Shown piece after piece: positions 5,138 through 6,333 of a stretch of 6,333 nucleotides of DNA (positions are counted from its first letter, which is position 1; each line of letters begins with the position of its first letter). The position numbers were made by a program, and so were the translations under genes. The notes under the pieces are model-generated. The model saw only the letters and a list, made by a program, of their open reading frames with translations, did no database searches and was not told where the DNA came from. The stretch is from NCBI GenBank assembly GCA_021807585.1, contig JAKBCQ010000172.1, positions 1-6,333 on the forward strand, given 5' to 3'. The stretch is from Planctomycetota bacterium (GTDB taxonomy: Bacteria; Planctomycetota; Planctomycetia; Isosphaerales; Isosphaeraceae).

Positions 5138-6333
5138 GTGTTAAAGCATATGGTATTTATATCTGTTGTTGCAATCATTCTTGTTCATGCAACGCGTGGT
5201 TTCGGCGGCGAGCGTCCGTTCGTGATCGAGGTCGTCGACCGTGCGACGAAGCGGGGCGTTCCGCTTGTCGAGCTGCGCACGGTGAACGAGATACGTTATT
5301 TCACCGACAGTAACGGGTTGGCGGCGATCGACGAGCCGGGGCTTTGGGGACGCAAGGTTTATTTCAACATTAAAAGTCATGGTTATGAATTCCCCGCGGA
5401 CGGTTTCGGCTATCGAGGCGAGTCGTTCGAGATCAAGCCGGGCGGACGCGAGCGGGTCGAGATCGATCGGATCAACATCGCCGAGCGGCTTTATCGCGTG
5501 ACGGGGCAGGGGATCTATCGCGATACGATCCTCGCGGGCGAGACGGCGCCGATCAAAGAGCCGTTGATCAACGGCGACGTGTTCGGCTCGGACAGCGTGG
5601 TGAACGTCGTTTATCGCGGCAAAATACGCTGGTTTTGGGGGGATACGAGCCGGCCTTCGTACCCGCTGGGGAATTTTCACGTTTCGGGGGCGACGTCGCT
5701 TTTGCCCAAAGACGGCGGGCTCGACCCCGATCGCGGAATCGACCTGACGTATTTCGTCGACTCCGCGGGGTTCGCCAAAAAGATGGCCGAGATGCCGGGA
5801 GACGGTCCGACGTGGATTTTCGGCCTGACGACGATCAAGGACGAATCGGGAAAAGAACGGATGTTTGCGCATTACATGAAGGTTCGCAACGGGCTTGAGA
5901 TGTATCGCCACGGTCTCGCCGAGTACGACGACGCGATCGACGCGTTTAAAGACGTCGCCGTGCTCGAGACGAAGAACAAGGTCGAGCCGTTCTATCCCGG
6001 CGGTCAGACGTTGAATCTTGTGGAAGGCGGAATCGAATACGTATATCACGCCTCGCCGTTTCCACTGACACGGGTGAAGGCGACGGCCGACGACCTGAAA
6101 GATCTTTCACATTATGAATCTTACACATGTATGAAATCGGGTTCGAGGATCGGCGGCGAGGAGATTGAACGCGATTCGAGCGGCCGCGCGGTTTTCGGCT
6201 GGAAGGCGAACGCTCCGGCTCTCGGGATGGCCGACGAGTCTCGGCTCGTCGAGGCGGGGCGGCTCAAAGAGGACGAGACGCTGCTCGCGCTCCGCGATCC
6301 CGAATCGGGGAAGCGTGTGATCGCGCACGGGGG
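5138..6333 (+). CDS. Secreted protein of unknown function with WFWGDT motif, 3' end cut by window
   Basis: At least 398 residues, still open at the right edge. GTG 5138 is chosen because GGAGGG (5124-5129) lies 8 nt upstream; ATG 5150 would be 20 nt away and would shorten the basic start of the signal peptide. Residues 1-24 (MLKHMVFISVVAIILVHA...) are a typical export signal. Residues 27-110 look beta-rich, resembling small carboxypeptidase-regulatory-like or Ig-like accessory folds. From about residue 145 come GDVFGSDSV, VVYRGKIRWFWGDTSRP (WFWGDT at 165-170), a YFVD stretch, PTWIFG, and MFAHYMKVRNGLEMYRHGLA. This pattern of short aromatic strands with a WGDT turn recalls five-bladed beta-propellers of glycoside-hydrolase-like or DUF4185-like proteins, but this is an impression from motifs, not an assignment. 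The first codons are much more AT-rich than the rest. It is divergent from infC and likely acts in the periplasm or outside the cell. Confidence 0.85.
   Translation, partial: MLKHMVFISVVAIILVHATRGFGGERPFVIEVVDRATKRGVPLVELRTVNEIRYFTDSNGLAAIDEPGLWGRKVYFNIKSHGYEFPADGFGYRGESFEIKPGGRERVEIDRINIAERLYRVTGQGIYRDTILAGETAPIKEPLINGDVFGSDSVVNVVYRGKIRWFWGDTSRPSYPLGNFHVSGATSLLPKDGGLDPDRGIDLTYFVDSAGFAKKMAEMPGDGPTWIFGLTTIKDESGKERMFAHYMKVRNGLEMYRHGLAEYDDAIDAFKDVAVLETKNKVEPFYPGGQTLNLVEGGIEYVYHASPFPLTRVKATADDLKDLSHYESYTCMKSGSRIGGEEIERDSSGRAVFGWKANAPALGMADESRLVEAGRLKEDETLLALRDPESGKRVIAHG

Noticed and set aside
4669..5178. 169-residue minus-strand open frame across the divergent intergenic region
   Set aside because: It overlaps the infC promoter, leader and start in another frame and the start of the divergent gene, and it has no conserved motifs.
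5141..6049. 302-residue open frame on the minus strand
   Set aside because: It lies antisense to the secreted protein, which has a signal peptide, ribosome binding site and sensible codon use. The minus frame has no recognisable motif and reflects GC-rich antisense bias.
1..6333. CRISPR array, tRNA, transposon or defence system
   Set aside because: No regularly spaced direct repeats, tRNA-like cloverleaf, transposase motif or defence-related domain was seen on either strand.

Overview
The window is GC-rich bacterial chromosomal DNA with three complete genes and one gene cut by each edge. The IF3 sequence, a pair of secreted parvulin-type foldases, a large lipoprotein hydrolase and a secreted propeller-like protein together suggest a member of the Planctomycetota. 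This is inferred from protein style and gene content; there is no rRNA or other decisive marker. The DNA is very rich in GATC/CGATCG, with short AT-rich islands inside otherwise GC-rich genes.

Left part (2-1888, + strand): two tandem paralogous peptidyl-prolyl cis-trans isomerases of the PpiC/SurA/PrsA type. The first enters from the left edge and lacks its N-terminus here. The second is complete, with a signal peptide, a SurA-like N-terminal region, one parvulin domain and a Pro/Ala-rich tail. They probably work outside the inner membrane on folding of exported proteins. A GC-rich hairpin (1901-1942) and an AT-rich segment with a perfect TATAAT separate them from the next gene.

Middle (2037-4001, + strand): a 654-residue lipoprotein with an alpha/beta-hydrolase domain at its C-terminal end. 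The HG oxyanion motif, the GHSMG nucleophile elbow and plausible catalytic Asp and His are all visible. It converges on infC. The roughly 180-bp gap between them holds three successive GC-rich hairpins, the strongest lying just past the infC stop.

Right part: infC (translation initiation factor IF3) is on the minus strand. The evidence favours an AUC start codon with a good Shine-Dalgarno sequence, a leader of about 125 nt containing a strong stem-loop, and a promoter with a perfect TTGACA and 17-bp spacer. The only upstream in-frame ATG overlaps the -10 box of this promoter, so it should not be in the mRNA. An interrupted palindrome spans the promoter. infC is not followed by rpmI/rplT. Divergent from it, a secreted protein with a WFWGDT motif starts at GTG 5138 and runs off the right edge.

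I see no CRISPR array, tRNA, rRNA, transposase or recognisable defence system. The most interesting material is the infC control region (4682-4845), followed by the unclassified parts of the hydrolase and the right-edge secreted protein.
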